Assembly (NCBI RefSeq): GCF_009296315.1
Contig: NZ_WHLY01000002.1
Location: 4,252,501 to 4,316,500 of the forward strand
Direction of reading: 5' to 3'
From: Salmonirosea aquatica
GTDB lineage: Bacteria; Bacteroidota; Bacteroidia; Cytophagales; Spirosomataceae
DNA: 64,000 nucleotides
In this document: piece after piece, positions 1 through 9,476 of the stretch
Layout of the letters: each line of letters begins with the position of its first letter
How positions within the stretch are numbered: the stretch's first letter is position 1
Notes under the pieces: model-generated
Seen by the model: only the letters and a program-made list of their open reading frames with translations
What the model was told of the DNA's origin: nothing
Databases searched by the model: none
Program-made: the position numbers and the translations under genes

Positions 1-1376
1 ATGCCCCAGCGTACCAGGTCAAAGAAACGCTCATTTTCCATCCCTAATTCCACACGCCGCTCATGACGGATCGCTTCCCGAAGTTCAGCCTGGTTTTTAG
101 TGGTTATGGCAGGAAGTACGGCCGCATTACCGGCCCGGGCACGCGCACGTATCATTTCAAGCCAGCCCAGAGCATCCGTGGTGTTTTGCTCACCACCCAA
201 CTCATTGGCAGCTTCGGCCGCCCATAACAGCACATCGGCGTAGCGTATCACCCGAAGGTTGACCCATTCTCCGAAACGGCTACCCTTGGCAGCACGTAGG
301 GTAGGATTGGTATACGTTTTTTTGTTCCAATATGGGCGAGGAACGCTGACCGTAGCGGGAGGTACCAGTTCGTTGTAGGGGGTATTTGCCTGGCCGGAGT
401 ACAGCAGTGTGGCGTCTTTCCGGGGGTCACCTTTTTCAAAAGCATCGGCTAATTCTTGCGTGGGCGTGTTCCAGCCCCAACCCAAATCCCAGGCTCCCGA
501 ACCGCGTACGCCCTGCATTTGGGAATACTGGATACCCAGACCCGTTTGCGAAATGTCGTAATAAGCCTGTACCTCAAAGATGGACTCTGCGTTATTTTCG
601 CCTGTTTCCCTAAAAATGCCGCTATAATCGCTAACCAAACTGTACTTGCCCAGTCCAATGACCTGCTTGGCCGCCGCCAGGGCACTGGCCCAGTTACCTC
701 GCCACATGTAGCTCTTAGCATGCAACGCCAGAGCAGCGCCTTTGGTGAGCCGTCCGATATACTGGGCGTCCCAGGAAACAGGTAGTGTAGCCGCCGCTTC
801 CTGGAGGTCGGCATCAATCAACGTAAAAATGGCTGTTGTCGGCGATTTAGGAATGTTAGCTTGTCCAGCGTCGTTGATTTTGAAATCAATTTTAGGCACT
901 TCCCCGTAGGTCCGCACGAGGTTGAAATAAGCATACGCCCGCATGAACTTGGCCTCGCCTTTGTTAATCAGCGTGGCTTCATCAGTAGCACCCACGGAGT
1001 CGATGTCAGCGATAACCGCGTTGGCGGCGTTGATCAGGGCGTAATGGTCGCTCCAATAGCTGTTCATCAGCCACTCATCTTTGACATACTGAAATTGATC
1101 GTATATTTTTTCCTGCGCCACTCCATCCGTCGTGGAACTACCTTTTACGGCGTCATCGGAGCGGAAGTTATGGATGGCCAGGTAGGGCATGGCCGATACC
1201 CCGAAACTGCGCATTTTGGCATATACGCCAAATACCTGGCTGTCGAACGAGCCGGCAGGTATATCCTTCTCGGTATAGCGTCCCAGCGGTTCGCGATCCA
1301 GGAAATCCTTGCAGCCCGACAGGATCAGCAGACCCATAACGGCCGTAACGACCAACGGTTTTTTGAAAAATTTCAT
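1..1376 (-). CDS. SusD/RagB-family outer-membrane lipoprotein (C-terminus beyond window)
   Basis: Surface lipoprotein that caps a SusC-type TonB receptor and binds its substrate, usually a glycan. Translation of the minus strand from the ATG at 1376 gives an N-terminus MKFFKKPLVV, a hydrophobic stretch and a lipobox LSGC with the lipidated Cys near residue 22, followed by CKDFLDREPLGRYTE, which is typical of SusD starts. The remaining roughly 435 residues keep the SusD pattern of alpha-helical TPR-like segments (KFMRAYAYFNLVRTYGEVP) and a C-terminal part with RHERRVELGMENERFFDLVR. The gene runs off the left edge, so only the last part is missing. It lies 131 bp downstream of the susC-like gene on the same strand, as expected for a SusC/SusD pair. 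Substrate cannot be read from the sequence. Confidence 0.93.
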   Translation of the reverse strand, partial: MKFFKKPLVVTAVMGLLILSGCKDFLDREPLGRYTEKDIPAGSFDSQVFGVYAKMRSFGVSAMPYLAIHNFRSDDAVKGSSTTDGVAQEKIYDQFQYVKDEWLMNSYWSDHYALINAANAVIADIDSVGATDEATLINKGEAKFMRAYAYFNLVRTYGEVPKIDFKINDAGQANIPKSPTTAIFTLIDADLQEAAATLPVSWDAQYIGRLTKGAALALHAKSYMWRGNWASALAAAKQVIGLGKYSLVSDYSGIFRETGENNAESIFEVQAYYDISQTGLGIQYSQMQGVRGSGAWDLGWGWNTPTQELADAFEKGDPRKDATLLYSGQANTPYNELVPPATVSVPRPYWNKKTYTNPTLRAAKGSRFGEWVNLRVIRYADVLLWAAEAANELGGEQNTTDALGWLEMIRARARAGNAAVLPAITTKNQAELREAIRHERRVELGMENERFFDLVRWG

Positions 1377-1507
1377 GAGTTTATGTGTTTAATGTTTTTG
1401 AGTTTTTAGATAGGGTCAAAGCGACAGCGGCACAAAGTGGGTGTTTCTTTCGTCAAGGTATTTAGTCACTCAGTTGTTTTTATTTTATGCCTCTGCCGCT
1501 TCTCTCC

Positions 1508-4500
1508 TTAGAAATTTAGATTCAAACCAAACGTATAGATCGCGGGTAGGGGGTAGGTGCCGTTGTCCACGCCGAACGAAATAGCACTACCTCCTATTTC
1601 GGGTGTATAGCCTGTGCTGTTGGTAAAGGTGTGGAGGTTCTGGGCATTGACGAATAGCCTCAAGGACTTAATTTTGAGTCTTTCCAGCGCCTCTTTCTTA
1701 AAATTATACCCTAACTGCACGTTCCGAATGCGGAAGTAGCTGCCATCCTCGATCCAGTACGAAGAAATGAGATAGTTGTTGGAGCGGCCAGTGTTCAGGA
1801 TCGGCTCCCAGTTGGAGGTACCCGGACCATTCCAACGGTCGAGGCGGGCAGTCTGGTAGTTGAACTGGGCAAAGGTACCCCGGTTCCATTGACGGAAAAT
1901 CTCGTTGCCAAATACTCCCTGTCCACCAATTGCCAAATCGAAGCCCTTATACGTAGCCGAAAAGTTCAGGCCGTAGGTGAAGTCGGGCGTAGGGTTGCCA
2001 ATGATGGTGCGGTCCGCTTCAGTGATGAACCCGTCGCCGTTGACGTCTTCATATTTGAGGTCGCCCGGGAATACTTCCCCGATGGAGCTAGCCGGAGATT
2101 TTACAAACTCCACGTCATTCTGGTACACACCAGCAACCTTGTACCCCCAGAAATAACCGATCGGATAGCCTTCGGTGGTACGGGAGGCACCGTTGATGAT
2201 GTCGAAACCGGTGGTGGCCAGCTTCCTAACCTTATTATTCAAGGTGGTGAAGTTACCGCTAATTGTGTAGGAAAAGTCGCTCGTGACATCCTGGTTCCAG
2301 TTGGCCGATAGCTCGATACCCTGGTTGGAAACTTCACCCGTATTGGTCAGTCCGGGTACCGTACCCGCCGCACCCGGTATCAGGGCCAGCATATTTTTGG
2401 TCAACTTGTTGTAGTAATTAGCTTCCAGGAACAAGCGGTTATTCAGAGTATAGGCCTCGAAACCTGCCTCGAAAGCACGGTTGGTCTCCCAACGCAGGTT
2501 AGGGTCGTAGAGGTACTCATTCTGCAAGGCAGCCACGATATTCTCTCCGAATACCCCCGAGTTAGCCGCCGTAAGGGTAGGGTAGGCGGGATAGCGGTAG
2601 CGATCGTCGATGTTCTGGCTACCCAGGATACCCCACGAGCCTTTGATTTTCAGATAGTCGATCACACCTTGGTTTTTGAAGAAATCTTCCTCGCTCACTA
2701 CCCAACCGGCACCGATGGCACCGAAATTCTGCCAGCGACCGCTGCCCGTAAATGCCGAACTCCCGTCCCGACGAAAAGAACCGTTCAACAGGTACTTGCC
2801 ATCATAGTTGTACAGAACCCGTCCCAAATAGGAAAGGGTAGCCGATTCCCAGGCCGATCCCGATCCGCGTTTGGTCGAGGGATCGCCTACGTTATCTACA
2901 TACCAGTATTGTGGATCATTCGGAATGGCAAAGCTCGTCCCCTGCTGCACACTGGATGAGGTACTCTCATAGCCACTGTAATAAGTCGTAACCCCGCCCA
3001 GCACTGTTAGATCATGCTTACCGAAAGTTTTGGCGTAGGTGAGCAGGTAATCCTGCTGGAGTTTAGGATAAATGTTCTGATACTGATTGACAGACGTCTG
3101 CCGTACCAGATTATCCCGTTTGTCTTCTCCAACAATTTCGGGATTATATACGGTGATCAAGGGCTGGTACGAGCGACCCGTGTTGAAACCGTAATCGGCA
3201 TAGAGTGATGCTTTAAAATTGAAATCTTTCAAGAAATAAACCTGCCCATATATACTACCGACGGCCCGGTATTCGCGGTTGACGGCGGTACCTTTCTGCA
3301 ATTCTACATCTACCAGAGGATTATACACCTGGGCGCGTTGAAAATCGGGTAAGGTATGGTACAAACCGCTCGCCTCGTCACGAATCGGCGCTATCGGCGC
3401 AGCCACAATGGCAGAGCCGACATTCTTATTCACAGGCAAATTGGCCTTGTACGCATTGAAGGTCACGCCAAATTTCAGGGCTTTCGACACCTGCAATTCA
3501 TCATTGATATTGATAGTGATTTTCTGGTATTGCTCGTGCTTGATTATTCCTTCTTCGTTCACGTAGCCAAGACCCATATAGAACTTGTTTTTCTCAGTTG
3601 CGCCTGAAATGCTGATATTATCGTAGTTCAGGATGCCCTTCTGGAAAATCTGGTCCTGCCAGTCGGTATTGCCTGTCCAGTTGGCGTAGTTGTAGGGCGC
3701 GCTGCCTTGGTTAGTAAGCTGCTCGTTGTAGAGTTCTTTAAACTGATCGGCATTGGTGAGGCTAATACGCTTCTGCACCTGTTTGAAACCCACCGTACTG
3801 TTGAAATTCACGTTTAATTGTCCAGGCTTGGCTTTTTTCGTAGTTATAGCGATAGCACCGTTAGCACCTCGCACCCCGAAAATTGCCAGTGACGAAGGAT
3901 CTTTAAGAACTTCAATAGACTCAATGTCCGCCGGATTGATGAAGTTAATGTTGTCATTGAGGATGCCATCCACGATATACACAGGCTTAGCGCCGTTGAT
4001 GGAGTTGGTACCCCGGATGCGTACGTCGGGCGACTCACCAGGGCGGCCTGAATTCACAACCGATAGCCCGGCTACCCGTCCCTGCAAAGCCGCTACGGGG
4101 TTCACAACCGGCTTGTCAGCCACATCCTTTCCCTTGATGGTAACGATAGAACCCGTCAGGTCACGCTTACTGGCCGTACCATAGCCAATCACTACTACCT
4201 CGTTCAGGGCTTTAGCATCGTCTTCGAGCACGACCTCTATATTGGTTTGGGTACCTACGGTAACCTCCTTGGGTGCCATTCCGATCATGGAGAATACCAG
4301 TACTGAGGTAGGTGAGGGTACCTGGATGGTAAAATTACCCTCTATGTCGGTGGGCACGCCGGTCGTGGTCCCCTTTAGGAGCACGCTCGCGCCGGGCAAA
4401 GCACTCCCATCCGAAGCAGTTACCTTACCCGAAATGCTAATCTCTTGCGCCTGCGCGTAGCCGCAGGTACACATAAATAATAGCAGGTACGTAAATCGTA

Positions 4501-4513
4501 CTATTTCTTTCAT
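1508..4513 (-). CDS. SusC/RagA-family TonB-dependent outer-membrane receptor
   Basis: A 1001-residue outer-membrane transporter taking up a large substrate with TonB energy. The order of parts is complete: signal peptide (residues 1-22, ending AQAQ), a carboxypeptidase-D-like regulatory domain (about 25-105, ISGKVTASDGSALPGASVLL), the SusC signature VVVIGYGTASKRDLTGS, a plug domain (about 115-235, with PVYIVDGILND and IESIEVLKDPSS) and a long beta barrel ending in aromatic LNLNF. There is no extra secretin/STN domain in front, so it is unlikely to be driven by an anti-sigma factor. It is followed by the SusD partner. The propeller regulator just upstream on the same strand is the obvious candidate controller. 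Confidence 0.97.
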   Translation of the reverse strand: MKEIVRFTYLLLFMCTCGYAQAQEISISGKVTASDGSALPGASVLLKGTTTGVPTDIEGNFTIQVPSPTSVLVFSMIGMAPKEVTVGTQTNIEVVLEDDAKALNEVVVIGYGTASKRDLTGSIVTIKGKDVADKPVVNPVAALQGRVAGLSVVNSGRPGESPDVRIRGTNSINGAKPVYIVDGILNDNINFINPADIESIEVLKDPSSLAIFGVRGANGAIAITTKKAKPGQLNVNFNSTVGFKQVQKRISLTNADQFKELYNEQLTNQGSAPYNYANWTGNTDWQDQIFQKGILNYDNISISGATEKNKFYMGLGYVNEEGIIKHEQYQKITININDELQVSKALKFGVTFNAYKANLPVNKNVGSAIVAAPIAPIRDEASGLYHTLPDFQRAQVYNPLVDVELQKGTAVNREYRAVGSIYGQVYFLKDFNFKASLYADYGFNTGRSYQPLITVYNPEIVGEDKRDNLVRQTSVNQYQNIYPKLQQDYLLTYAKTFGKHDLTVLGGVTTYYSGYESTSSSVQQGTSFAIPNDPQYWYVDNVGDPSTKRGSGSAWESATLSYLGRVLYNYDGKYLLNGSFRRDGSSAFTGSGRWQNFGAIGAGWVVSEEDFFKNQGVIDYLKIKGSWGILGSQNIDDRYRYPAYPTLTAANSGVFGENIVAALQNEYLYDPNLRWETNRAFEAGFEAYTLNNRLFLEANYYNKLTKNMLALIPGAAGTVPGLTNTGEVSNQGIELSANWNQDVTSDFSYTISGNFTTLNNKVRKLATTGFDIINGASRTTEGYPIGYFWGYKVAGVYQNDVEFVKSPASSIGEVFPGDLKYEDVNGDGFITEADRTIIGNPTPDFTYGLNFSATYKGFDLAIGGQGVFGNEIFRQWNRGTFAQFNYQTARLDRWNGPGTSNWEPILNTGRSNNYLISSYWIEDGSYFRIRNVQLGYNFKKEALERLKIKSLRLFVNAQNLHTFTNSTGYTPEIGGSAISFGVDNGTYPLPAIYTFGLNLNF

Positions 4514-4603
4514 TGATGATGAAGATTAATGATGTTGAATTATTGTAAGAATTAATTGAATTCAAAACTACAAAAGATCGTGCCTGATTGTCAAATAAAG
4601 CAG

Positions 4604-4621
4604 TACATCACCACTACATCA
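4604..4621. promoter_or_regulatory. Direct repeat TACATCA x2 upstream of susC-like gene
   Basis: Two copies of TACATCA start 11 bp apart (4604 and 4615), one helical turn, in the 160-bp gap between the regulator gene and the SusC start at 4513. They sit about 90 bp upstream of that start, a plausible place for an activator. No experimental or family evidence ties this sequence to a protein; it could be chance in AT-rich DNA. Confidence 0.25.
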
Positions 4622-4673
4622 AAAGAAATAATGCAATAAAATTGGCTGTAAAAGTGCTATTTTTAGGGAAGAT

Positions 4674-7481
4674 TCAAACGTTCATCATGAAATCGTTCAA
4701 ATTGACATCATTGTCCAAGTCTAACTTTTTTCGAAGTCGGTAGCGTTTGATTTCTACACCGCGAACAGAAATTCCCAGTGCTGGGGCCATTTCTTTAGTA
4801 GCCAGGTTCATTCTCAGGCAGGCTGCCAGGCGGAGTTCGGAAGGGGTAATCGAAGGGTTTATTTTTTTCAGCCGTTTAAAGAATTCATCGTGCACATCAT
4901 TAAAGTTATCCTCGAATAGCTTCCAGTCCTCCTTGCCCGACACATTGCGTTCGATACTGTTCAACAATTTGTGGTAGTGTATATTAGACAGTTGCTGTCC
5001 CATTTCTGCTTTCACCTGCTGTAACTCGTCCCGGATTTCTTCCAGGATTTCGTTCTTACGTACCACGTTGATGGCGATATTGCTCAATTGCTGGCTCTTG
5101 TTCCTTATCTCATTCTGTAAGCTCTCGTTCCGTATCTCGATGATCTTTTTTTCCGCCGCCAACTGCTGCTGGTGTAGTTTCTGCTCCTGCTCAGCCAATA
5201 ACTTCCTACGGTGAGCGGCCAATCGTTTCTCCTGCCAAAGGATAAGGCCGATTATCAGAGAGATTCCGACTAATAAGAAGAGAATTTTGGCCCATAGTGC
5301 TTCATACCAATGCGGTTGCATCTCAAATACATAAGAAGTCACGAGCGGATTAAGCGAATTCCTGACCTGAAAATCATACGTACCGACCGCCAGGTTGGTA
5401 AAATCCGCAAAACTTTGCACGGTCCAATCAGACCAGGCATCGGTCAGGCCTTTCAGTCGGTATTGGTATAGGATTTCACTGCCGTATAATGGGAGTGCGT
5501 AACTTATTCGTAGAGAGCGTGTTTGATCAGGAATTTGCGGTGGGTAGGTTGTTGGGAACGAAACCGATGATTGAGTCAGGCTCGTCACTTTTCTGATAAG
5601 GGGCACCAAAGGCTCTGCAACCTGACTATTCAGGTTCGAGCGATCGAGCAGGGCATAGCCGTTTCCGAGGCAAAACAAGTAATAACGGTCTGTAAGCGGA
5701 ACAATCGTTTCGGAATTTCTTACCAGTGACAGACCAAAACCTCGACTTTCACCGTCAGTTCTTTCAAGAAACACCTGATCGCGGTAGATTTTAAACCATT
5801 CACCCGCCATTCCCATGCGTAATTTATAGATATCGTCTTCCCCGGCGTTAAAATCAGGATCAGGCATCAGTTTGTATTGAGGAGTAGGCGTGTAAAAGCG
5901 CCCTCCCGATCGAATCAGTACCCTGTTTTTCCAAGAAGCGAGTTCTACAGAATACTCGCTGGGCAATTCCAGGGGCGATTCATAGGCCGACCATTCTTTG
6001 GCAGATTTCAAATCATCATTCAGCCGCATCCGGTACAATCCTTTGTAGGCGTGGGAAAGCCAGAAAACCCCGTTTTTATCCTGGACTATCCCTTTGATGG
6101 GTATAGGAGGTACCTTTTCGACCCGGTGAGCGTATTCCCATAGGCCTTGGTTATTTTTTTGGTAGATGTGCAGTCCTGTATAGGTACCTTGCATCAGAAA
6201 CTTTTCCCCTCTTGCCTCAATGGTGAGCAAGGTCCAGCCGCCCGGGATGGAGGAAATCTTTTCTATTTGGGTTTCGGTGATTCGAAAGGTACCTTCGCTA
6301 TGGCCGCAAATGAGCTGCCCATCGATCACTTTAAGGTCCCAAACCTGTCCCTGCAAACCTGGCACCAACTGGAATGGCTCGCCGGAGGGCCATTTTTTGA
6401 CAAACAAACCACTGTTGGAACCCACATAGAGCCGGTTATTCCACACGGCAGCCGCGTAAGTGGTACCCAGGGGGTTATTGGTTTTAGTGTAAAAGCTCAG
6501 GGGTGAAGCCAGGCTGATCATATCCATGCCCTTGTTCAGGCCCAACCACAAATTCTGCCGGGCGTCCTCGAAAAGGGACAGGATAGTGTTGTTTTGCAGC
6601 CCATTCTGTGAATCAAAATGGCTTATCAGGTCGCCTTCCGCCGATACAAGGTACAGGCCATTCAGTATGGTACCGAAGGCATACGTACCGTTTTTTAAAC
6701 GGAGAGCCTTGTTAAGAATGCTTTTTTTCAGTTCAGCTGCGATCGTTACATTCCATGGCCGCATTTTGCCGTTTTCCCACAAAAAAAGCCCATGTTTGGC
6801 GGTGGCGATGAGAATTTTGCCCTGATCGAAAGGCAGAATGGAGGATACACTGGTTCGGCTGAGGTCCTCCGTTCCTTCTAGCGGGCGGAATGTCTTTCCT
6901 TCGAGAATATACAATCCCTTGTCGATCAGTTGAATGAGTTGCCGATTCCCGACGTTACGCAGGTACATGAAGTTGCCTGGTGCCCTGATTTCGGTCACAC
7001 GCTTGCCGTCATATTGGTAGATGTAGGAAAACGATTGGAAATAGATCGTCTCGCCGGCTTTCAGAATGTGCCAGATTTCTTCCGTTTCAATACTCTTGAA
7101 TCTAATTCCTTTGCTTAACGAGTGATAGGTCATTTTCCCGGTGGGGGTATTCTCCCAAAATCCAAACTCACCGAAACCACCCACATAGGTACGTTGAGTA
7201 CCTGTTTTATCCTTATCGCAAAGCACGGAGCGCACAATCTGCCCGTTGGGCAGTGGAAAAAGCCGCCAGTTGGCCCCGTCATATTCCAGCAGCCCGTCCG
7301 AATTGGCAGCGTACATGATTCGGTCGTCCCTTTGGCTTATGTCCCAGTTCTGGTTGTGTGCCCGGTAGGTCGTACTCGAATAATTGGTAATCAAGGGTAG
7401 TTCTTGTCCGAGGGCGGGTTGGAACAGGGCAAACCATACGGTAAAGCGCAGAAATAAAATGATTTTGTGCTTGGTTTTCAT
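4674..7481 (-). CDS. Periplasmic propeller / Y_Y_Y sensor with cytoplasmic LuxR-type HTH
   Basis: One-protein transmembrane regulator. The start at 7481 (MKTKHKIILF) is preferred over the in-frame start at 7568 because it gives a clean signal peptide ending in ALG and avoids a 29-residue unstructured extension. After it come beta-propeller repeats (about residues 30-600), a Y_Y_Y domain (LKGLTDAWSDWTVQSF...GTYDFQVRN), one membrane helix (ILFLLVGISLIIGLILW), a basic/Gln-rich coiled coil and a C-terminal helix-turn-helix (ITPSELRLAACLRMNLATKE, then GVEIKRYRLRKKL). Unlike hybrid two-component systems there is no histidine kinase or receiver, so the signal must pass directly from the periplasmic sensor to the DNA-binding end. 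Its position 160 bp upstream of susC/susD on the same strand suggests it controls them. Confidence 0.9.
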   Translation of the reverse strand: MKTKHKIILFLRFTVWFALFQPALGQELPLITNYSSTTYRAHNQNWDISQRDDRIMYAANSDGLLEYDGANWRLFPLPNGQIVRSVLCDKDKTGTQRTYVGGFGEFGFWENTPTGKMTYHSLSKGIRFKSIETEEIWHILKAGETIYFQSFSYIYQYDGKRVTEIRAPGNFMYLRNVGNRQLIQLIDKGLYILEGKTFRPLEGTEDLSRTSVSSILPFDQGKILIATAKHGLFLWENGKMRPWNVTIAAELKKSILNKALRLKNGTYAFGTILNGLYLVSAEGDLISHFDSQNGLQNNTILSLFEDARQNLWLGLNKGMDMISLASPLSFYTKTNNPLGTTYAAAVWNNRLYVGSNSGLFVKKWPSGEPFQLVPGLQGQVWDLKVIDGQLICGHSEGTFRITETQIEKISSIPGGWTLLTIEARGEKFLMQGTYTGLHIYQKNNQGLWEYAHRVEKVPPIPIKGIVQDKNGVFWLSHAYKGLYRMRLNDDLKSAKEWSAYESPLELPSEYSVELASWKNRVLIRSGGRFYTPTPQYKLMPDPDFNAGEDDIYKLRMGMAGEWFKIYRDQVFLERTDGESRGFGLSLVRNSETIVPLTDRYYLFCLGNGYALLDRSNLNSQVAEPLVPLIRKVTSLTQSSVSFPTTYPPQIPDQTRSLRISYALPLYGSEILYQYRLKGLTDAWSDWTVQSFADFTNLAVGTYDFQVRNSLNPLVTSYVFEMQPHWYEALWAKILFLLVGISLIIGLILWQEKRLAAHRRKLLAEQEQKLHQQQLAAEKKIIEIRNESLQNEIRNKSQQLSNIAINVVRKNEILEEIRDELQQVKAEMGQQLSNIHYHKLLNSIERNVSGKEDWKLFEDNFNDVHDEFFKRLKKINPSITPSELRLAACLRMNLATKEMAPALGISVRGVEIKRYRLRKKLDLDNDVNLNDFMMNV

Positions 7482-7603
7482 GCTTAATCTAAAAAGAATA
7501 GATTGTCCGTACCTACTAAGCCTGTCAAAACAGAGAGAATTTACACTTGATTTAGTATAACTCCCCATTCGGAGTCTTTATTTGCTGATAAAACGCTAAA
7601 TCC

Positions 7604-8668
7604 ATGATCAATTCCAACCCTTCCCGCCGTAATTTCCTGCGAACTACGGCCCTCACTGCAACAGCTATGACTTTTAAGCCCTTCTACATACTGAACGCAA
7701 AGCCCAAAACCAATGGTGAAATCATCGGTCACGGTACCCATACCTACAAAGTACAGCTAGGCTGGGGAGATCTGGATTCCTCTAAATTTCCCATCAACAA
7801 CTGCCACGAAATGGTGCAGGACAGCAAGGGTAGGCTGATTATGGTTGGTGACGAGGTGAAAAACAACATCTTGGTGTACGACCGTTCCGGCAAACTGCTG
7901 GACAGTTGGGGCCACGAGTACCCGGGCGGCCACGGCCTCACGCTCTGGAATGCCAACGGCGAGGAGTTCCTGTTTATCTGTGATCCCAACCTGGGGAAAG
8001 TAGTCAAAACCGATATACAGGGTAAGGTACTCCTAACCATCGAACATCCCTCGAAAGTAGGGGCCTACGAAGAAAAAATGGCTTTTAAACCAACTGAAAC
8101 GGCCATCGGGCCTGATGGTACCATCTACGTGGCCGACGGCTACGGCTCGCAGTGGATACTCCGCTACACCACGAATGGCGAGTATATTGATAAGTTTGGT
8201 GGACCCGGCGATGAGGATCATCAGTTCGCTACTGCCCACGGCGTAGCCATCGATTACCGCAACAAAGCCAATCCTACGCTGTTGGTAACCTCACGCGTAC
8301 ACAATTCCTTCAAACGCTTCAGCTTGGATGGAAAGTACCTATCGACCATATTCCTACCGGGTGCCTACGTGTGTCGCCCTGTCATGGATGGCGACAATCT
8401 GTACGCCGGCGTATGTTGGTCAAGGCTAAGGTACCTCAATCAAACGCCCAATTCGGGGTTTGTGACGATTCTGGATAAAAACGACAAAGTGATTTCTAAT
8501 CCCGGAGGTACCAAACCCGAATACCGCGATGGGCAGCTACAAATGATGGTACAAAACTACCCCCAGTTTATGCATTGCCACGATGTCTGCGTTGATAATG
8601 AGAAGAATGTATACATCTGCCAGTGGAATGCCAAAAAGACGTATCCGATCAAGTTGGTGAGAGTGTAG
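7604..8668 (+). CDS. Tat-exported NHL-repeat (six-bladed propeller) protein
   Basis: A 354-residue periplasmic protein. The N-terminus carries a twin-arginine signal (SRRNFLRTTALTATA, residues about 7-21), so it should be exported folded. The rest has NHL-type strands with recurring GxxxxDSxGRLIMV, GPDGTIYVADGYGSQWILRY and DGDNLYAGVCWSRLRY blocks. A closing histidine/cysteine segment (FMHCHDVCVDNEKNVYICQW) is suggestive of metal binding, but I do not recognise a specific enzyme. It is divergent from the propeller regulator, with about 120 bp between starts, and may share its regulation. Candidates include a peptidylglycine-lyase-like or carbohydrate-active propeller; the fold is much surer than the function. 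Confidence 0.85.
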   Translation: MINSNPSRRNFLRTTALTATAMTFKPFYILNAKPKTNGEIIGHGTHTYKVQLGWGDLDSSKFPINNCHEMVQDSKGRLIMVGDEVKNNILVYDRSGKLLDSWGHEYPGGHGLTLWNANGEEFLFICDPNLGKVVKTDIQGKVLLTIEHPSKVGAYEEKMAFKPTETAIGPDGTIYVADGYGSQWILRYTTNGEYIDKFGGPGDEDHQFATAHGVAIDYRNKANPTLLVTSRVHNSFKRFSLDGKYLSTIFLPGAYVCRPVMDGDNLYAGVCWSRLRYLNQTPNSGFVTILDKNDKVISNPGGTKPEYRDGQLQMMVQNYPQFMHCHDVCVDNEKNVYICQWNAKKTYPIKLVRV

Positions 8669-8691
8669 GTTTAAAGAAAGCTTTATTTAAT

Positions 8692-8728
8692 CGAAAGCCG
8701 CGCCCAAGGTAACTGGGCGCGGCTTTCG
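8692..8728. terminator. Strong intrinsic terminator, probably bidirectional
   Basis: A perfect 15-bp stem (8692-8706 with 8714-8728; GC-rich core CCGCGCCCA) with a 7-nt loop, 24 bp after the stop of the NHL-propeller gene. The strand leaving on the plus side is only weakly T-rich, and the minus side continues into TTAAATAAAG. It lies between two convergent genes and could serve both. Confidence 0.8.
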
Positions 8729-8763
8729 GCTATTTAGGGAATTGAATCAATAAGGGAATCTAC

Positions 8764-8985
8764 TCACTGATTTTCGGTCGGAGCGGGTTCCGAAGATGCT
8801 CTATTTTGGGTAGATCGGTCGGGATGATCCCCCGATTTTCTATACGACCAGTCCCTACAGCCTTCACGACCGTCGAAATGATTGCGGTATGAAAAACCCG
8901 GCGGACGGCCCATAAAGGCATATAAGCTGCCGAAGGTGACGGCAGCGGCCACCAGGCTAAGGAGAATTCGGTTGCTTCTTTTCAT
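8764..8985 (-). CDS. Small exported protein of unknown function
   Basis: 73 residues with an N-terminal hydrophobic signal (MKRSNRILLSLVAAAVTFG) followed by a short charged, Arg/Ser/Pro-rich tail ending PAPTENQ. I do not recognise a family. It sits last in a minus-strand run with two other small membrane proteins and the ECF sigma factor (10503 down to 8764), so it may be a cell-envelope target or accessory of that sigma factor. Both start and stop fit the neighbour spacing. Confidence 0.6.
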   Translation of the reverse strand: MKRSNRILLSLVAAAVTFGSLYAFMGRPPGFSYRNHFDGREGCRDWSYRKSGDHPDRSTQNRASSEPAPTENQ

Positions 8986-9006
8986 GGTATTTGCTGTTTA
9001 GAATGT

Positions 9007-9300
9007 TTAAGGGCGGTTACCGGTATTAGCCTCATCCTCGAAATCGCGGAATTTTGACTGGTTTTGCTTAAATTGAAAATACTCTTCATCACTCATGGCT
9101 CGTATTTTATCGGCAAAAGCCAAGCGTCGCTCGTGAATATACCCGTAGTTGCCCCGGCGATGCCACTCCCTTCCCCGGAAAAGCCGAAACAGACTGGCAA
9201 TGATTAAAAACACGATAGCGACCCTTAATACGAAAAAGGGTAGGTAGAATAGGGCAATTCCCCATAAAATGCCAAATACTATAGGTTTCAAAATTTTCAT
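9007..9300 (-). CDS. Small membrane protein with charged C-terminal tail
   Basis: The start at 9300 (MKILKPIVFGILWGI) is chosen over 9411 because it begins right before the membrane segment. 97 residues: one or two membrane helices (VFGILWGIALFYLPFFVLRVAIVFLIIA pattern, residues about 6-35), then a basic stretch and an acidic helix containing MSDEEYFQFKQNQ. The tail resembles the MTPEEKERIR motif of the next gene upstream (9477-9812), so the two may be related products of one operon with the sigma factor. No named family recognised; a regulatory or envelope-stress role is inference only. Confidence 0.65.
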   Translation of the reverse strand: MKILKPIVFGILWGIALFYLPFFVLRVAIVFLIIASLFRLFRGREWHRRGNYGYIHERRLAFADKIRAMSDEEYFQFKQNQSKFRDFEDEANTGNRP

Positions 9301-9476
9301 AGCTGTAAATATTTTAAAAAAAACACACTGAAAGATGATATAATAAAGTAGACGGATAACCTGGGGAATTACTTTACCGGGCAGGAAATATTTTGTAAAA
9401 GGAGGGCTCATTGTTATTTTATTATACTAACAACAGCCCTGTAGGCTAGTAGAGCTGTCAAAAGGAGTATGTTGCA

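Noticed and set aside
861-1409. 182-residue plus-strand open frame
   Set aside because: It lies opposite the susD-like gene, whose minus-strand translation has a lipobox and family motifs; the plus frame shows none.
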